Source of the DNA: Streptococcus minor DSM 17118
GTDB lineage: Bacteria; Bacillota; Bacilli; Lactobacillales; Streptococcaceae
Length of the DNA: 64,000 nt
Direction of reading: 5' to 3'
NCBI RefSeq assembly: GCF_000377005.1
Contig: NZ_AQYB01000032.1
Location: forward strand, 124,001-188,000
Part shown: positions 1 to 8,553 of the stretch, piece by piece
How positions within the stretch are numbered: the first letter of the stretch is position 1
Layout of the letters: each line of letters opens with the position of its first letter
Position numbers and translations under genes: made by a program
Notes under the pieces: generated by a model
Databases searched by the model: none
Told to the model about the DNA's origin: nothing
What the model saw: the letters and a program-made list of their open reading frames with translations, nothing else

Positions 1-1120
1 TGCCACGTTAGAAGCGATGCGCATGCGCCGCGGAGCTCTCAATTTTGACACCAGTGAAGCTAAAATTCTAGTCAATAAAGAAGGACTACCAGTCGATATT
101 GTTCTCCGTCAACGAGGTATTGCTGAGCGGATGATTGAGTCCTTTATGTTGGCCGCCAATGAGTGTGTTGCTGAGCATTTTGCAAAACGAGAGTTGCCCT
201 TCATCTATCGGATTCATGAGGAACCAAAGGTTGAAAAGGTGCAGCAGTTCATTGATTACGCGAGTACCTTTGGTCTTCCGATTCGTGGGACTGCCAACTC
301 TATCAGTCAGGAGGCTTTGCAAGAATTGATGGAGCGCATCAAGGACGAACCTTATGCAGAGGTTCTTAATATGATGCTGTTACGTTCGATGCAACAAGCC
401 AGATATTCCGAGCACAATCATGGTCACTATGGACTTGGTGCGAAGTTCTATACCCACTTTACTAGCCCGATTCGGCGGTATCCTGACCTTTTAGTACATC
501 GTATGGTACGGGAATATAGTCAATTGACCGATGAAAAAATTGCTCATTTTGACCAAGTCATTCCTGAGATTGCCAAGCAAACCTCAAGCTTAGAGCGTCG
601 TGCCATCGAGGCTGAACGAGAAGTTGAGGCGATGAAGAAAGCTGAATTTATGCAGGAATTTGTTGGTCAGGAGTTCGATGGTGTCATTTCCAGCGTGGTT
701 AAATTTGGACTTTTCGTAGAACTCCCCAACACAGTCGAAGGTTTGATTCACATTACCAATTTGCCTGAATTTTTCCACTACAATGAGCGAACTCTCAGTC
801 TTCACGGTGAAAAATCTGGTCTTGTCTTTCGTGTTGGTCAACCCATTCGCATCAAGTTAGAGCGAGCAGATAAACTGACAGGTGAGATTGATTTTATCCA
901 CGTAGTATCAGACCTAGATATTTTAGAAAAAGCTCCCAAAAAGGATAGGAAAGAAGCCTTTCGCAAAAATCGAAAGACATCAGATGGCAAGAAAGCTAGA
1001 TTTGCCCGAAAAAATGATAAAAAAGTTTCATCAGGCAAGACTAAGAAATTTTATAAAGATGTAGCAAAAAAAGGAGGAAAACATGGCCAAGGGCGAAGGA
1101 AGAGTCGTCGCGCAAAATAA
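1..1120 (+). CDS. rnr: Ribonuclease R, C-terminal part (cut by window edge)
   Basis: The 3' part of a 3'-5' exoribonuclease of the RNB family that degrades structured RNA and works with SmpB/tmRNA in ribosome rescue. The frame is already open at base 2, so the start lies outside the window. The visible protein has the end of the RNB catalytic domain (motif [15 protein letters not shown] about residues 150-165), an S1 RNA-binding domain at about 213-300 ([16 protein letters not shown]), and a Lys/Arg-rich tail typical of RNase R. The next gene, smpB, begins inside its last 38 bases in another frame, so the two are translationally linked. Confidence 0.95.
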   Translation, partial: ATLEAMRMRRGALNFDTSEAKILVNKEGLPVDIVLRQRGIAERMIESFMLAANECVAEHFAKRELPFIYRIHEEPKVEKVQQFIDYASTFGLPIRGTANSISQEALQELMERIKDEPYAEVLNMMLLRSMQQARYSEHNHGHYGLGAKFYTHFTSPIRRYPDLLVHRMVREYSQLTDEKIAHFDQVIPEIAKQTSSLERRAIEAEREVEAMKKAEFMQEFVGQEFDGVISSVVKFGLFVELPNTVEGLIHITNLPEFFHYNERTLSLHGEKSGLVFRVGQPIRIKLERADKLTGEIDFIHVVSDLDILEKAPKKDRKEAFRKNRKTSDGKKARFARKNDKKVSSGKTKKFYKDVAKKGGKHGQGRRKSRRAK

Positions 1121-1550
1121 GAAAGCACGTCATGATTATACCATTGTAGACACTATTGAAGCTGGCCTGGTTCTAACAGGAACGGAGATTAAGTCTGTTC
1201 GAGCAGCTAGAATCAACCTAAAGGATGGTTTTGCTCAAATCAAACATGGGGAAGCCTGGCTGGTCAATGTCCACATCGCCCCTTATGAGGAGGGCAATAT
1301 CTGGAATCAGGACCCAACTAGGACACGTAAGCTACTTTTACGTAAAAAACAGATTGCCCAGCTAGAGGGTGAGGTCAAGGGAATGGGGATGACCCTAGTT
1401 CCTCTAAAAGTATATATCAAAGATGGTTTTGCCAAGGTCTTACTTGGATTAGCAAAAGGAAAGCATGACTATGATAAACGTGAGTCTATCAAACGTCGCG
1501 AGCAAGAGCGGGATTTAAAACGGACCATGAAAGCTATCAATAGTCGATAG
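1083..1550 (+). CDS. smpB: SsrA-binding protein SmpB
   Basis: SmpB binds tmRNA and delivers it to stalled ribosomes for trans-translation. The 155-residue length is normal for the family. It shows the N-terminal [10 protein letters not shown] segment, the [20 protein letters not shown] core, and the basic C-terminal tail ending [10 protein letters not shown] that enters the mRNA channel. The start is set by a strong AAGGAGG just upstream, inside the end of rnr. The overlap with rnr and the 8-base gap to tehB suggest one transcript. The rnr-smpB pair is functional, because RNase R degrades the non-stop mRNAs that SmpB/tmRNA releases. Confidence 0.97.
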   Translation: MAKGEGRVVAQNKKARHDYTIVDTIEAGLVLTGTEIKSVRAARINLKDGFAQIKHGEAWLVNVHIAPYEEGNIWNQDPTRTRKLLLRKKQIAQLEGEVKGMGMTLVPLKVYIKDGFAKVLLGLAKGKHDYDKRESIKRREQERDLKRTMKAINSR

Positions 1551-1558
1551 GAGAAAAG

Positions 1559-2416
1559 ATGACACTAAGAGCCTACAAACGCATGCCTATCTGGAACCGA
1601 GAAACGGTACCACCAGAAATCACTCATAAGCACAATACTAAGGTTGGAACTTGGGGAAAAATAAAAGTGCTCAAGGGTCAACTACAATTTGAAGCTATTT
1701 CAGATGACAACGAGATTGTCTCGGTTGTCGTTTATGGTCCGGAATCAGATATTCCCATGGTGGAGCCCCAAGCCTGGCATAGAGTGACACTTTTGACAGA
1801 GGATACAGAGTTTTTCCTAGAATTTTTCTGCACAGAAGAAGATTACTTAGTTAAAAAATATGGCTATACCAGAACCCATTCTGAGGTTATCGAAGCTCTA
1901 CAAACCATCACTCAGCCTTGCAAGGTGTTGGATTTGGGCTGTGGTCGAGGACGCAATGCTCTCTATTTGGCTAAGAAAGGTTTTGATGTGACAGCTGTAG
2001 ACTACAGTCAAGAGAGTTTAGATATTTTGCAAGAAGTGATGGAGTTAGAGGATATAGATCTTCAAGTTGGGGTTTATGATATCAACTCTGCTAATCTGAG
2101 TCAAGATTATGATTGGATTATCTCGACTGTCGTTTTTATGTCCTTGCAAAGAGATCGAGTACCTGATATTATCCGCAATATGCAGGAGGTGACCAATATT
2201 GGAGGTTACAACCTGATTGTGGCAGCCATGGATACAGCCGATGCTCCCTGTCCTATGAATTTTAACTTTACGTTTGCAGCAGGTGAACTGAAGGACTATT
2301 ACAAGGACTGGAAATTGATCAAGTACAACGAAGACTTTGGGGAGCTACACAAATTGGATGAGAACGGCAAGCGTATGCGCATGCGCTTTGCAACTATGCT
2401 GGCCCAGAAAAAGTAA
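1559..2416 (+). CDS. tehB: TehB-type SAM-dependent methyltransferase
   Basis: A 285-residue protein with the two-part TehB layout: an N-terminal cupin-like domain (about 1-85, beginning MTLRAYKRMPIWNRETVP) and a C-terminal class I methyltransferase domain. SAM-binding motif I is VLDLGCGRGRNALYLAKKGF at about 121-140, followed by the acidic VTAVD. TehB proteins methylate tellurite and other oxyanions; the natural substrate in streptococci is unknown. It follows smpB by 8 bases with AGGAGA before the ATG, and a strong terminator at 2421 closes the unit. Confidence 0.88.
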   Translation: MTLRAYKRMPIWNRETVPPEITHKHNTKVGTWGKIKVLKGQLQFEAISDDNEIVSVVVYGPESDIPMVEPQAWHRVTLLTEDTEFFLEFFCTEEDYLVKKYGYTRTHSEVIEALQTITQPCKVLDLGCGRGRNALYLAKKGFDVTAVDYSQESLDILQEVMELEDIDLQVGVYDINSANLSQDYDWIISTVVFMSLQRDRVPDIIRNMQEVTNIGGYNLIVAAMDTADAPCPMNFNFTFAAGELKDYYKDWKLIKYNEDFGELHKLDENGKRMRMRFATMLAQKK

Positions 2417-2420
2417 GAAA

Positions 2421-2444
2421 GACTGAGAAAACTCAGTCTTTTTT
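2421..2444 (+). terminator. Terminator after tehB
   Basis: The 7-bp stem GACTGAG/CTCAGTC with an AAAA loop is followed by a run of T. It ends the rnr-smpB-tehB transcript. Confidence 0.9.
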
Positions 2445-2461
2445 GCCGGGAAAAATTAGCT

Positions 2462-3254
2462 TTATTCGCGCTTGTGAGGTGTATCTAGGCAGGCATGTAT
2501 TTGTTTGTGGATTGACTTCCATAACTTATTATAGGTAGTATTCATCACACCAAAGGCTCGGTAATGGTCTTCAAACAACCTTGGGGAATCAATGTGGTTA
2601 CTACTAATAATAGTGTTAGCCTGTTCAGACTGCTCTCAGATATTACTTAGATACAAATGCATCTTTTCATCCGGAAGTCTCTTGAGTTTTATGATAAAAT
2701 ATGTAATGGAAATATGACTCTTATATTCACGGTAATGGAGTGATAGCTTTATATGGGGCTTTTTGTTTTTTTCTAGCAAGTAGAGTTTTACAATGATAGC
2801 TGTAAAAGACTAGTCATTGAATTAGGGAAAATCTCCATCAAGGGTGTCTTCTTTCTGGCGGAGTTAGTATATTAAAAAGATATAACATAAGTTCCTTCAA
2901 ACGTAAACGGTGATTAAAACCTCCTAAACGGTCTAAGGAGATGATGCTATTATCAAGAATGATAAAAAAGATGAGCTACGCAGGATATCTTATCTGGTAG
3001 TAGCCTTCTTGCCGTTCATCAAAACACCGATGAGTCTGGGAATCATTATCAGGATTTCGTTTGAGGTAGAGTCTCTGCAAGATAACTGACTGCGTGCTAG
3101 TAGTATCCAAGCGATACCCCATTCGTCCTTGGAGCTATACCTGGCATGCCGCACCTAGGACAGTCATTTTAGCTACTTTATGCAATGGTATTTGAGTTGT
3201 ATTTTCACTGCAATCAGTTGCTAGTAATCTATCGTTTTTACTAGGAGTGATGGC
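2462..3254 (-). pseudogene. Eroded minus-strand gene, family not recognised
   Basis: This gap of about 950 bases has no intact plus-strand gene. On the minus strand, 3254 to 2838 is one frame of protein-like sequence broken by TAG at 3135-3137 and TAG at 2976-2978, ending at TGA 2838-2840. A second frame from 2809 to 2462 has one internal TGA at 2636-2638 and ends with TAA at 2462-2464. Readable pieces include GRMGYRLDTTSTQSVILQRL, LDRLGGFNHRLRLKELM and SPRLFEDHYRAFGVMN. Together they look like one gene of about 260 codons inactivated by stops and a frameshift. I could not assign a family. A short plus-strand open stretch (2937-3089, no start) crosses it and is probably a shadow. Confidence 0.5.
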
Positions 3255-3371
3255 CTAATGCGGTCCTGTCTGCTGGCAGAATCTTGCAAAGACTAGCACT
3301 CTAGAAGGAAATCCGATGCTGACTGCTACGGATGAAAATAGAAAAAATAGAAGGATGAAAAGGAGTAGAAG

Positions 3372-3704
3372 ATGATGAAACGTTTAAATATGCTACGGCA
3401 TATTATACGTGTAACGGGTTTTAGTCAATTTGTACTAAGCTTTGTAACTTTTATCTTTGGTGCGGGCATGGTTCTCTTTTTAGTTGAGCCTGGGATTACC
3501 AATTATGGAGATGGTTTATGGTATGCTTTTGTCACCTCGACGACGGTGGGCTATGGAGATTTCTTGGCAATCACCTTGATTGGGAGGCTTACTAGCGTCT
3601 TGTTAACCATTTATGGGCTTATTTTCTTTGGCTGCTTATCAGCTGTTATTATCAATTTCTATACTAGTTTGAATCAGAAAAAGGAGAGAAAAAATGACTG
3701 GTAA
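3372..3704 (+). CDS. Two-TM potassium channel family protein
   Basis: A 110-residue membrane protein with the layout of a minimal K+ channel: TM1 (about 17-36), a pore loop carrying the selectivity filter TTVGYGD at about 57-63, and TM2 (about 72-95), ending in a short charged tail. There is no RCK/TrkA-N domain, so it should be an ungated or simply gated tetrameric channel. The start follows AAAAGGAGTAG. Its last 11 bases overlap the next gene, so the two are almost certainly co-translated. Confidence 0.85.
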   Translation: MMKRLNMLRHIIRVTGFSQFVLSFVTFIFGAGMVLFLVEPGITNYGDGLWYAFVTSTTVGYGDFLAITLIGRLTSVLLTIYGLIFFGCLSAVIINFYTSLNQKKERKNDW

Positions 3705-4749
3705 TTATTCAACACGCGAATACCGCGAGAAGCTATACGATGATCTACATGTAAGACTGAGGGATACGGTCATCTTGATGTGTGCGATTTTTATTGCATC
3801 TATTGGACTAAATATGAACTCAACAGCAGTTATCATTGGAGCTATGCTGATTTCACCCTTGATGACTCCGATTGTTGGGATGGGGTTTGGCTTGGCTCTT
3901 TTTGACCTACGTTTGGTCAAACAATCCTTGCAGTTGTTAAGTACCCAAGTCATTGTCAGCCTCTTGGTTTCCACTCTTTATTTTTGGATTTCACCTTTGA
4001 CTCACGCCAGTAGTGAGTTGGTAGCTCGGACTTCTCCGACTATCTGGGATGTTTTGATTGCTATTGCTGGAGGAATTGCTGGCGTTATCGGCTCTCGCAA
4101 AAAAGAAGCCAATAACATCGTGCCAGGGGTTGCGATTGCGACAGCTCTCATGCCACCTATCTGTACGGCTGGTTATGGCTTGGCAAATGGAAATTCTCAA
4201 TTTTTCTTTGGTGCTCTCTATCTCTTCTTCATCAATTGTATCTTTATCATGTTGACCAATCTGATTGGTTCGCTTCTCTTGATGCGCAAATCAGCTCTTT
4301 CTTCCTTTAGAGAGATTAGCCTGAAAGTCCGTCTTGGTCTCTTGGCCTTGATCATCATCTTGATCATGCCGGCTATCTATTCAGGAGTAAACCTCACGCT
4401 TCAATATGCCAAACGAGATGCCATTAGTCAATTTATCAAGACAGAGTTTGCCCAGCAGACAATTATTAGCCAGAACTATAATGAAACCCGAGATCGGTTG
4501 AATCTGACACTAGTGGGAGAGCGGCTCTCAGACCAAGACCTACAAGCTATCGAAGCAAAACAAGCAGATTATGGACTGTCATCAATGACTTTAATTGTCA
4601 ATCAAGTAGTCGATACACCTAATCTCAGTGAAGAGTCCATCAAGACCTTATATGATAATATTGACATCTACATTGACCAAAAATTAGCTGAAAAAGATAA
4701 TAGTAAAGATACACTAGTAGAGTCCAACAAGGAAAAGGACAAGGACTAG
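3694..4749 (+). CDS. DUF389 (TIGR00341-type) membrane protein
   Basis: A 351-residue protein with several membrane segments and a characteristic N-terminal region (IFIASIGLNMNSTAVIIGAM then LISPLMTPIVGMGFG), which marks the DUF389 family. The C-terminal third (about 235-351) is hydrophilic and ends in a Lys/Asp/Glu-rich tail. The function of the family is unknown; a transport role is usually assumed. The start has AAGGAGAG upstream and lies inside the channel gene, so the two products may cooperate in ion handling, which is an inference from position only. Confidence 0.8.
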   Translation: MTGNYSTREYREKLYDDLHVRLRDTVILMCAIFIASIGLNMNSTAVIIGAMLISPLMTPIVGMGFGLALFDLRLVKQSLQLLSTQVIVSLLVSTLYFWISPLTHASSELVARTSPTIWDVLIAIAGGIAGVIGSRKKEANNIVPGVAIATALMPPICTAGYGLANGNSQFFFGALYLFFINCIFIMLTNLIGSLLLMRKSALSSFREISLKVRLGLLALIIILIMPAIYSGVNLTLQYAKRDAISQFIKTEFAQQTIISQNYNETRDRLNLTLVGERLSDQDLQAIEAKQADYGLSSMTLIVNQVVDTPNLSEESIKTLYDNIDIYIDQKLAEKDNSKDTLVESNKEKDKD

Positions 4750-4813
4750 GAACAATTCAGCATTTATTCAAATCATATTCGAAATACAATTAACATTTAG
4801 ATAGGTATTCGTG

Positions 4814-4879
4814 ATGAATACAGAAACAATTACACAATTTGATGTTTTGGATATAAAAATTCTGGCGGGTGTTGAGTAG
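4814..4879 (+). pseudogene. Truncated double-glycine bacteriocin leader
   Basis: A 21-codon reading frame begins MNTETITQFDVLD and ends ILAGVE followed by TAG. This matches the leader of class II bacteriocin precursors of streptococci (MNTK..EQFDVMD..L..VEGG), but it stops exactly where the Gly-Gly cleavage site and mature peptide should follow. No mature peptide is readable after it. It is best read as the remnant of a bacteriocin gene. The immunity-like gene 62 bases downstream supports this. Confidence 0.55.
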
Positions 4880-4940
4880 TGGATAATTCCAGATGGTTAG
4901 GGTTCTATCATTGCACAAGAAGAGATGGGAGACGAAAGTA

Positions 4941-5246
4941 ATGTTTTTGACTAATAGTCGTCAAAAGAGAGATGGATACTATCGGCAGATTGAACAAATT
5001 TATAATAATAAACATATCATCATTAGTTCAAAGTTGCGAAAAGAATTATTAAGCAGTGCCAAGGGGTTACAGAATGGGGAACAGATTAGTTATTTGGCCT
5101 ACAAGTTGTATCCTTTTGTGTGTGATGAGATACTTGAAAATAAATCTAATAAAAACGAATTAATAATTTTGAAAAAGTACCTTGAAAAAACGAGGTGGAA
5201 ATATTATTGGGGAACTGTGCTAGGTATGGCATTTGTAAGGAGTTAA
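4941..5246 (+). CDS. Putative bacteriocin immunity protein (EntA_Immun-like)
   Basis: A 101-residue helical cytosolic protein, counting from ATG 4941, which has GGGAGA upstream; an in-frame GTG-type start at 4893 has no ribosome-binding site. The pattern LRKELLSSAKGLQNGEQIS..LAYKLYPF fits the four-helix enterocin A-type immunity family, in which the protein protects the producer cell from its own class II bacteriocin. The truncated bacteriocin leader just upstream makes the assignment more likely. It is AT-richer than its neighbours, as blp-type cassettes often are. Alternative: an unrelated small hypothetical protein. Confidence 0.45.
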   Translation: MFLTNSRQKRDGYYRQIEQIYNNKHIIISSKLRKELLSSAKGLQNGEQISYLAYKLYPFVCDEILENKSNKNELIILKKYLEKTRWKYYWGTVLGMAFVRS

Positions 5247-5413
5247 ACCTATATCTCTTGAAGGAAGTTAGATAATCATTTAGGATATAGCAGAAGAAAA
5301 ATAAAAAAATGATGGAATAGAAGTGTTAAATTGCTATTATTATTGTCAATTTTCTCCTGAATAAAAAGGACTTACTATCTTCATCAACCACCCAATTTGC
5401 CGTCTATAAAACG

Positions 5414-5444
5414 AAAAGTCCAACTCATTTTGAGTTGGACTTTT
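5414..5444. terminator. Bidirectional-looking hairpin in gene-poor stretch
   Basis: A perfect 14-bp inverted repeat (AAAAGTCCAACTCA and its complement) around a 3-base loop, A-rich on one side and T-rich on the other, can terminate on either strand. The surrounding 5247-5579 holds no gene I can support; TATAGT/TATAAA sequences near 5480 may be the promoter of the GNAT gene. Confidence 0.7.
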
Positions 5445-5579
5445 CAGGAGATTTATGAAAAATTTTAGGATACACTTATAGTATAAAGGAATTTTTAAAT
5501 AAAACATCCGTCTGGAGACCTATTTTACAAAAAAGATCTTCTGTGATAAGATAGGATGCAAAAATGGAGGTGTTCAAAC

Positions 5580-6047
5580 GTGATTCGACAAGCGACTGTG
5601 GTAGATATTCCTGCTCTCAATCAACTCTTGCAGGAAATTTTGCAGGTACATCATGGGGTTCGCCCGGATATTTTTCGCCCTGTTGGTAAGAAATTTTCTT
5701 CTTCTGAATTGGCAGACTTAATGTCCCATCCTGAAACCCCTATTTTTGTATATGAGACTGATGGGAAGATTTTGGGTCATATGTTCTGTCAGATTGCAAA
5801 GGCAACTAGTCCGGTATTAGAACCTATTAAGACACTTTTCATCGAAGATCTCTGTGTGGCTCAGGAGGCGCGTGGGCAGAAAATTGGGAAGCAACTGTAT
5901 GATTTTGCGGTAGATTTAGCCAAGAAAGAAGGCTGTCACAATCTCACTCTGGATGTGTGGGATGCTAATCATGGAGCTAAGTCCTTTTATGAAAGACAGG
6001 GTTTAGAAGCCCAAAAGACTAGAATGGAGTTGCGGTTAGATACGTAA
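5580..6047 (+). CDS. GNAT family N-acetyltransferase
   Basis: A 155-residue acetyltransferase. The GTG at 5580 is chosen because GGAGG sits at 5567-5571, the correct distance away; an upstream in-frame ATG at 5556 lacks such a site. Residues beginning VIRQATVVDIPALN are the usual GNAT N-terminus. The acetyl-CoA site is LCVAQEARGQKIGKQLYDFA (about 94-113), fitting the R/Q-x-x-G-x-G/A pattern, and LDVWDANHGAKSFYERQGL follows. The substrate cannot be told. It is a single gene, closed by the 6046 terminator. Confidence 0.85.
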   Translation: MIRQATVVDIPALNQLLQEILQVHHGVRPDIFRPVGKKFSSSELADLMSHPETPIFVYETDGKILGHMFCQIAKATSPVLEPIKTLFIEDLCVAQEARGQKIGKQLYDFAVDLAKKEGCHNLTLDVWDANHGAKSFYERQGLEAQKTRMELRLDT

Positions 6048-6069
6048 AAAGAGGCCATGGCCTCTTTTT
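6046..6069. terminator. Shared terminator between GNAT gene and mvaA
   Basis: A 24-base perfect palindrome (AAAAAGAGGCCA and complement) lies between two converging genes. It includes the last bases of the GNAT stop codon and reaches the last codon position of mvaA, so it serves both strands. Confidence 0.85.
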
Positions 6070-7327
6070 AGTTTCTCCTCAAAGTGGCCAGTAGTTGTTT
6101 GGCCGTTTCTAGATTTGTATGTTGTTCCTTTCGCAGTTGTTGTGCGATGATATCTGCTTCAGATTCAGTGGCTCCTGCCAAGATGGCCAGTGATTTCGCC
6201 TGAAGTTTCATATGTCCTGCTTGGATACCGGTTGTCACTAGAGCCCTAAGAGCTGCAAAATTTTGACAGAGACCCACCGCTACAATAAGGCTAGCTAGCG
6301 TTCGCGCATTGGGTTGCCCCAAAATGTCAAATGCTGCCTGAACCTTAGGATTAAGACCAATCGATCCACCGACGGTCGCAATGGGCATAGGAAGGGTCAT
6401 TTGACCCAGTAACTCTTCCCTATCAATCGTCCAAGTTGACAAACCACGATAATGGCCATCCCTAGCGGCATAGGCATGGGCGCCGGCTTCAACTGCTCTC
6501 CAGTCATTGCCTGTAGCGACCACCAAGCCATCGATACCATTGAAAATTCCCTTATTATGTGTCGTAGCTCGGTAGGTGTCAATTTGAGCGAGTTGGCTGG
6601 CCAGTGCTATTTTTTCGGCTGTTTCTTGTGCCAAAGCTGCGCTGGTAGCAAGACTAGAGATGGTAATCCGACAGCGTGCTGTTACCAGAGATTCACTCGC
6701 ATAGTTAGAAAGAATGGCCATCAAGGCTTTGCCTCGACTGATTTCCTCCAGATAATCCTTAATACCTTCCAACATGGTGTTCAGGATATTGGCTCCCATG
6801 GCCTCTTTGACGTCGACAGATAGGTAGACGATGAGAAATTGGTCCTTTATTTCGGTCCGTAATGTTCTAGCACCTCCACCCCGCTTGACAATAGAAGGAT
6901 GAGCTTGGTTGGCCAAGGACAAAATAGTAGCAGTCTCTTGTTCTATATTTTTCTGAGCCACTTGCGGTTCAGCCACATTGTAGAGAGCTACTTGACCAAT
7001 CATGAGACGATTTTGAATGTCAGAGGTGAAACCACCGGAACGACCGATGATTTTTGCACCAAAAGAGCAGGCTGCTACCACGGAAGGTTCTTCAGTCACC
7101 ATAGGCAGACTGTACTCTTGACCATCTAGGAGAAATTCAGGAACGACCGAAAAAGGCAGGCAAAAGGTTCCGAGATGGTTTTCAGCCATTTTACCGGCAA
7201 TATTCTCTGGCAAATTTTGATTTTTTCTCAAAATCTCCACTGTTTTTGCTTGCAACATCCGTTCTTGATTGAGAATATCAATCCGTTCCTGCCGTGTTTT
7301 TTTATAAAATCCAGAAAATCTTGACAT
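6068..7327 (-). CDS. mvaA: Hydroxymethylglutaryl-CoA reductase, class II
   Basis: Reduces (S)-HMG-CoA to mevalonate, the committed step of isoprenoid synthesis in streptococci. The 419-residue length fits the class II bacterial enzyme. Visible motifs are the N-terminal FYKKTRQERIDIL, the substrate region PEFLLDGQEYSLPM, EAMGANILNTM (about 175-186), and GNDWRAVEAGAHAYA (about 264-278). It is last in a minus-strand operon after thiolase and mvaS and is preceded by AGGAGA. Isopentenyl diphosphate made from its product supplies undecaprenyl phosphate for the cell wall. Confidence 0.97.
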   Translation of the reverse strand: MSRFSGFYKKTRQERIDILNQERMLQAKTVEILRKNQNLPENIAGKMAENHLGTFCLPFSVVPEFLLDGQEYSLPMVTEEPSVVAACSFGAKIIGRSGGFTSDIQNRLMIGQVALYNVAEPQVAQKNIEQETATILSLANQAHPSIVKRGGGARTLRTEIKDQFLIVYLSVDVKEAMGANILNTMLEGIKDYLEEISRGKALMAILSNYASESLVTARCRITISSLATSAALAQETAEKIALASQLAQIDTYRATTHNKGIFNGIDGLVVATGNDWRAVEAGAHAYAARDGHYRGLSTWTIDREELLGQMTLPMPIATVGGSIGLNPKVQAAFDILGQPNARTLASLIVAVGLCQNFAALRALVTTGIQAGHMKLQAKSLAILAGATESEADIIAQQLRKEQHTNLETAKQLLATLRRN

Positions 7328-7390
7328 AGGGTCTCCTCATCTAATAAAAAATCAGCTGGCTGATGCCAACTGACAGCCATTTGGCTCCAT

Positions 7391-8551
7391 TTATTTTTTA
7401 TGATACACACGTTTGTGATCTTGAATGTCTACTAGGGCAAAATCAGTTTCATCCACAGGTAAATCAACAGCCTGACCTGTTTCATCTACTTGGATCTCCT
7501 CAAAGAAGAGAGCTTCATAAGCCGTAACGCTTAATGGAGTCCGTTGGTTGAGAGTATGCAAGCGGTCAGGTTGCAAGTGTTGCTGATATCCATCGACCAA
7601 TTGCCCACTGAAGAGTTCACAGACAGCCCCACTACCATAGCTGTAAAAGAGGATGTTGTCTCCAGCCTTTAGACTTTGGCTATTTTCCAAGAGTGAGAGG
7701 AAGGAGAGGAAAATCGATCCGGTGTAGATGTTGCCAACGATTTTGTTGTAGACAATCGCTTCTTGGAAACGCTCGGTCAATCGGTTGAGAGTTTTACTGT
7801 CCTCTTGTGCAATCGCCTGAATTCCTTTCAAGCCTTGTTTCGAGAAAGGAATGTGTAGGCACATAGCAGCAAAATCAGCTAGTTTTTTGCCAGTTCGTTT
7901 CTGATATTCAGCAAAAGTAGTTGTCAGGCAGTCTGTATATTGTTCTGTTGAGAACTTACCGTTGACACGCGGATATTTGTCTTCGTTTGGACGCCAGAAA
8001 TCCATGATATCACGGGTTTGGCAGACACTGTCATTATGTAGAATCAGGATTGAGGGGTCAGCGGAGATCAACATAGCGATAGCTCCAGCTCCTTGTGTTG
8101 CCTCACCAGCAGAAGCAATGCCATACTTGGCAATATCACTAGCAATGACCAATACTTTAGAGTTTGGATGTTGGGCAATATGCGTTTTAGCTAGAATTAG
8201 ACCAGCTGTAGCGCCGTAGCAGGCTTCCTTGATTTCAATGGAACGGGCAAATGGATTGATGTCCAGTAATCCATGAATAAAAACTGCAGCAGCCTTACTC
8301 TGGTCAATACTAGATTCTGTGCCAACGATGATCATGTCAATCTGATCCTTATCCTTCTCAGAAAGGATAGCTTGAGCAGCTTGAGCTCCTAGAGTGACGA
8401 TGTCTTGGGTGACAGGGGCCACTGCCATTTGGCTTTGAAGCAAGCCAAGTTTAAATTTATTTGGGTCAATATTTCGCGCTTGGGCTAAATCCGCTAAATC
8501 TAGGACATAATTTGGAGCCGCAAAGCCAATTTTATCAATACCGATGTTCAT
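7391..8551 (-). CDS. mvaS: Hydroxymethylglutaryl-CoA synthase
   Basis: Condenses acetyl-CoA with acetoacetyl-CoA to HMG-CoA. The 386-residue protein shows the three catalytic regions of the family: a Glu in VGTESSIDQSKAA (about 79), the acyl-Cys in EACYGATAG (about 111), and a His in CLHIPFSKQGLKG (about 233). It lies 2 bases after the thiolase stop, so the two are probably translationally coupled. mvaA follows after about 63 bases with its own ribosome-binding site. Confidence 0.97.
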   Translation of the reverse strand: MNIGIDKIGFAAPNYVLDLADLAQARNIDPNKFKLGLLQSQMAVAPVTQDIVTLGAQAAQAILSEKDKDQIDMIIVGTESSIDQSKAAAVFIHGLLDINPFARSIEIKEACYGATAGLILAKTHIAQHPNSKVLVIASDIAKYGIASAGEATQGAGAIAMLISADPSILILHNDSVCQTRDIMDFWRPNEDKYPRVNGKFSTEQYTDCLTTTFAEYQKRTGKKLADFAAMCLHIPFSKQGLKGIQAIAQEDSKTLNRLTERFQEAIVYNKIVGNIYTGSIFLSFLSLLENSQSLKAGDNILFYSYGSGAVCELFSGQLVDGYQQHLQPDRLHTLNQRTPLSVTAYEALFFEEIQVDETGQAVDLPVDETDFALVDIQDHKRVYHKK

Positions 8552-8553
8552 CT

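Noticed and set aside
2937-3089. Plus-strand open stretch reading LVVAFLPFIKTPMSLG
   Set aside because: It has no start codon or ribosome-binding site and lies opposite the more protein-like minus-strand remnant.
4752-4791. ComE/BlpR-type direct repeats before the bacteriocin remnant
   Set aside because: ACAATTCAG is present once; the second copy (ACAATTAAC) is at the wrong distance and too diverged.
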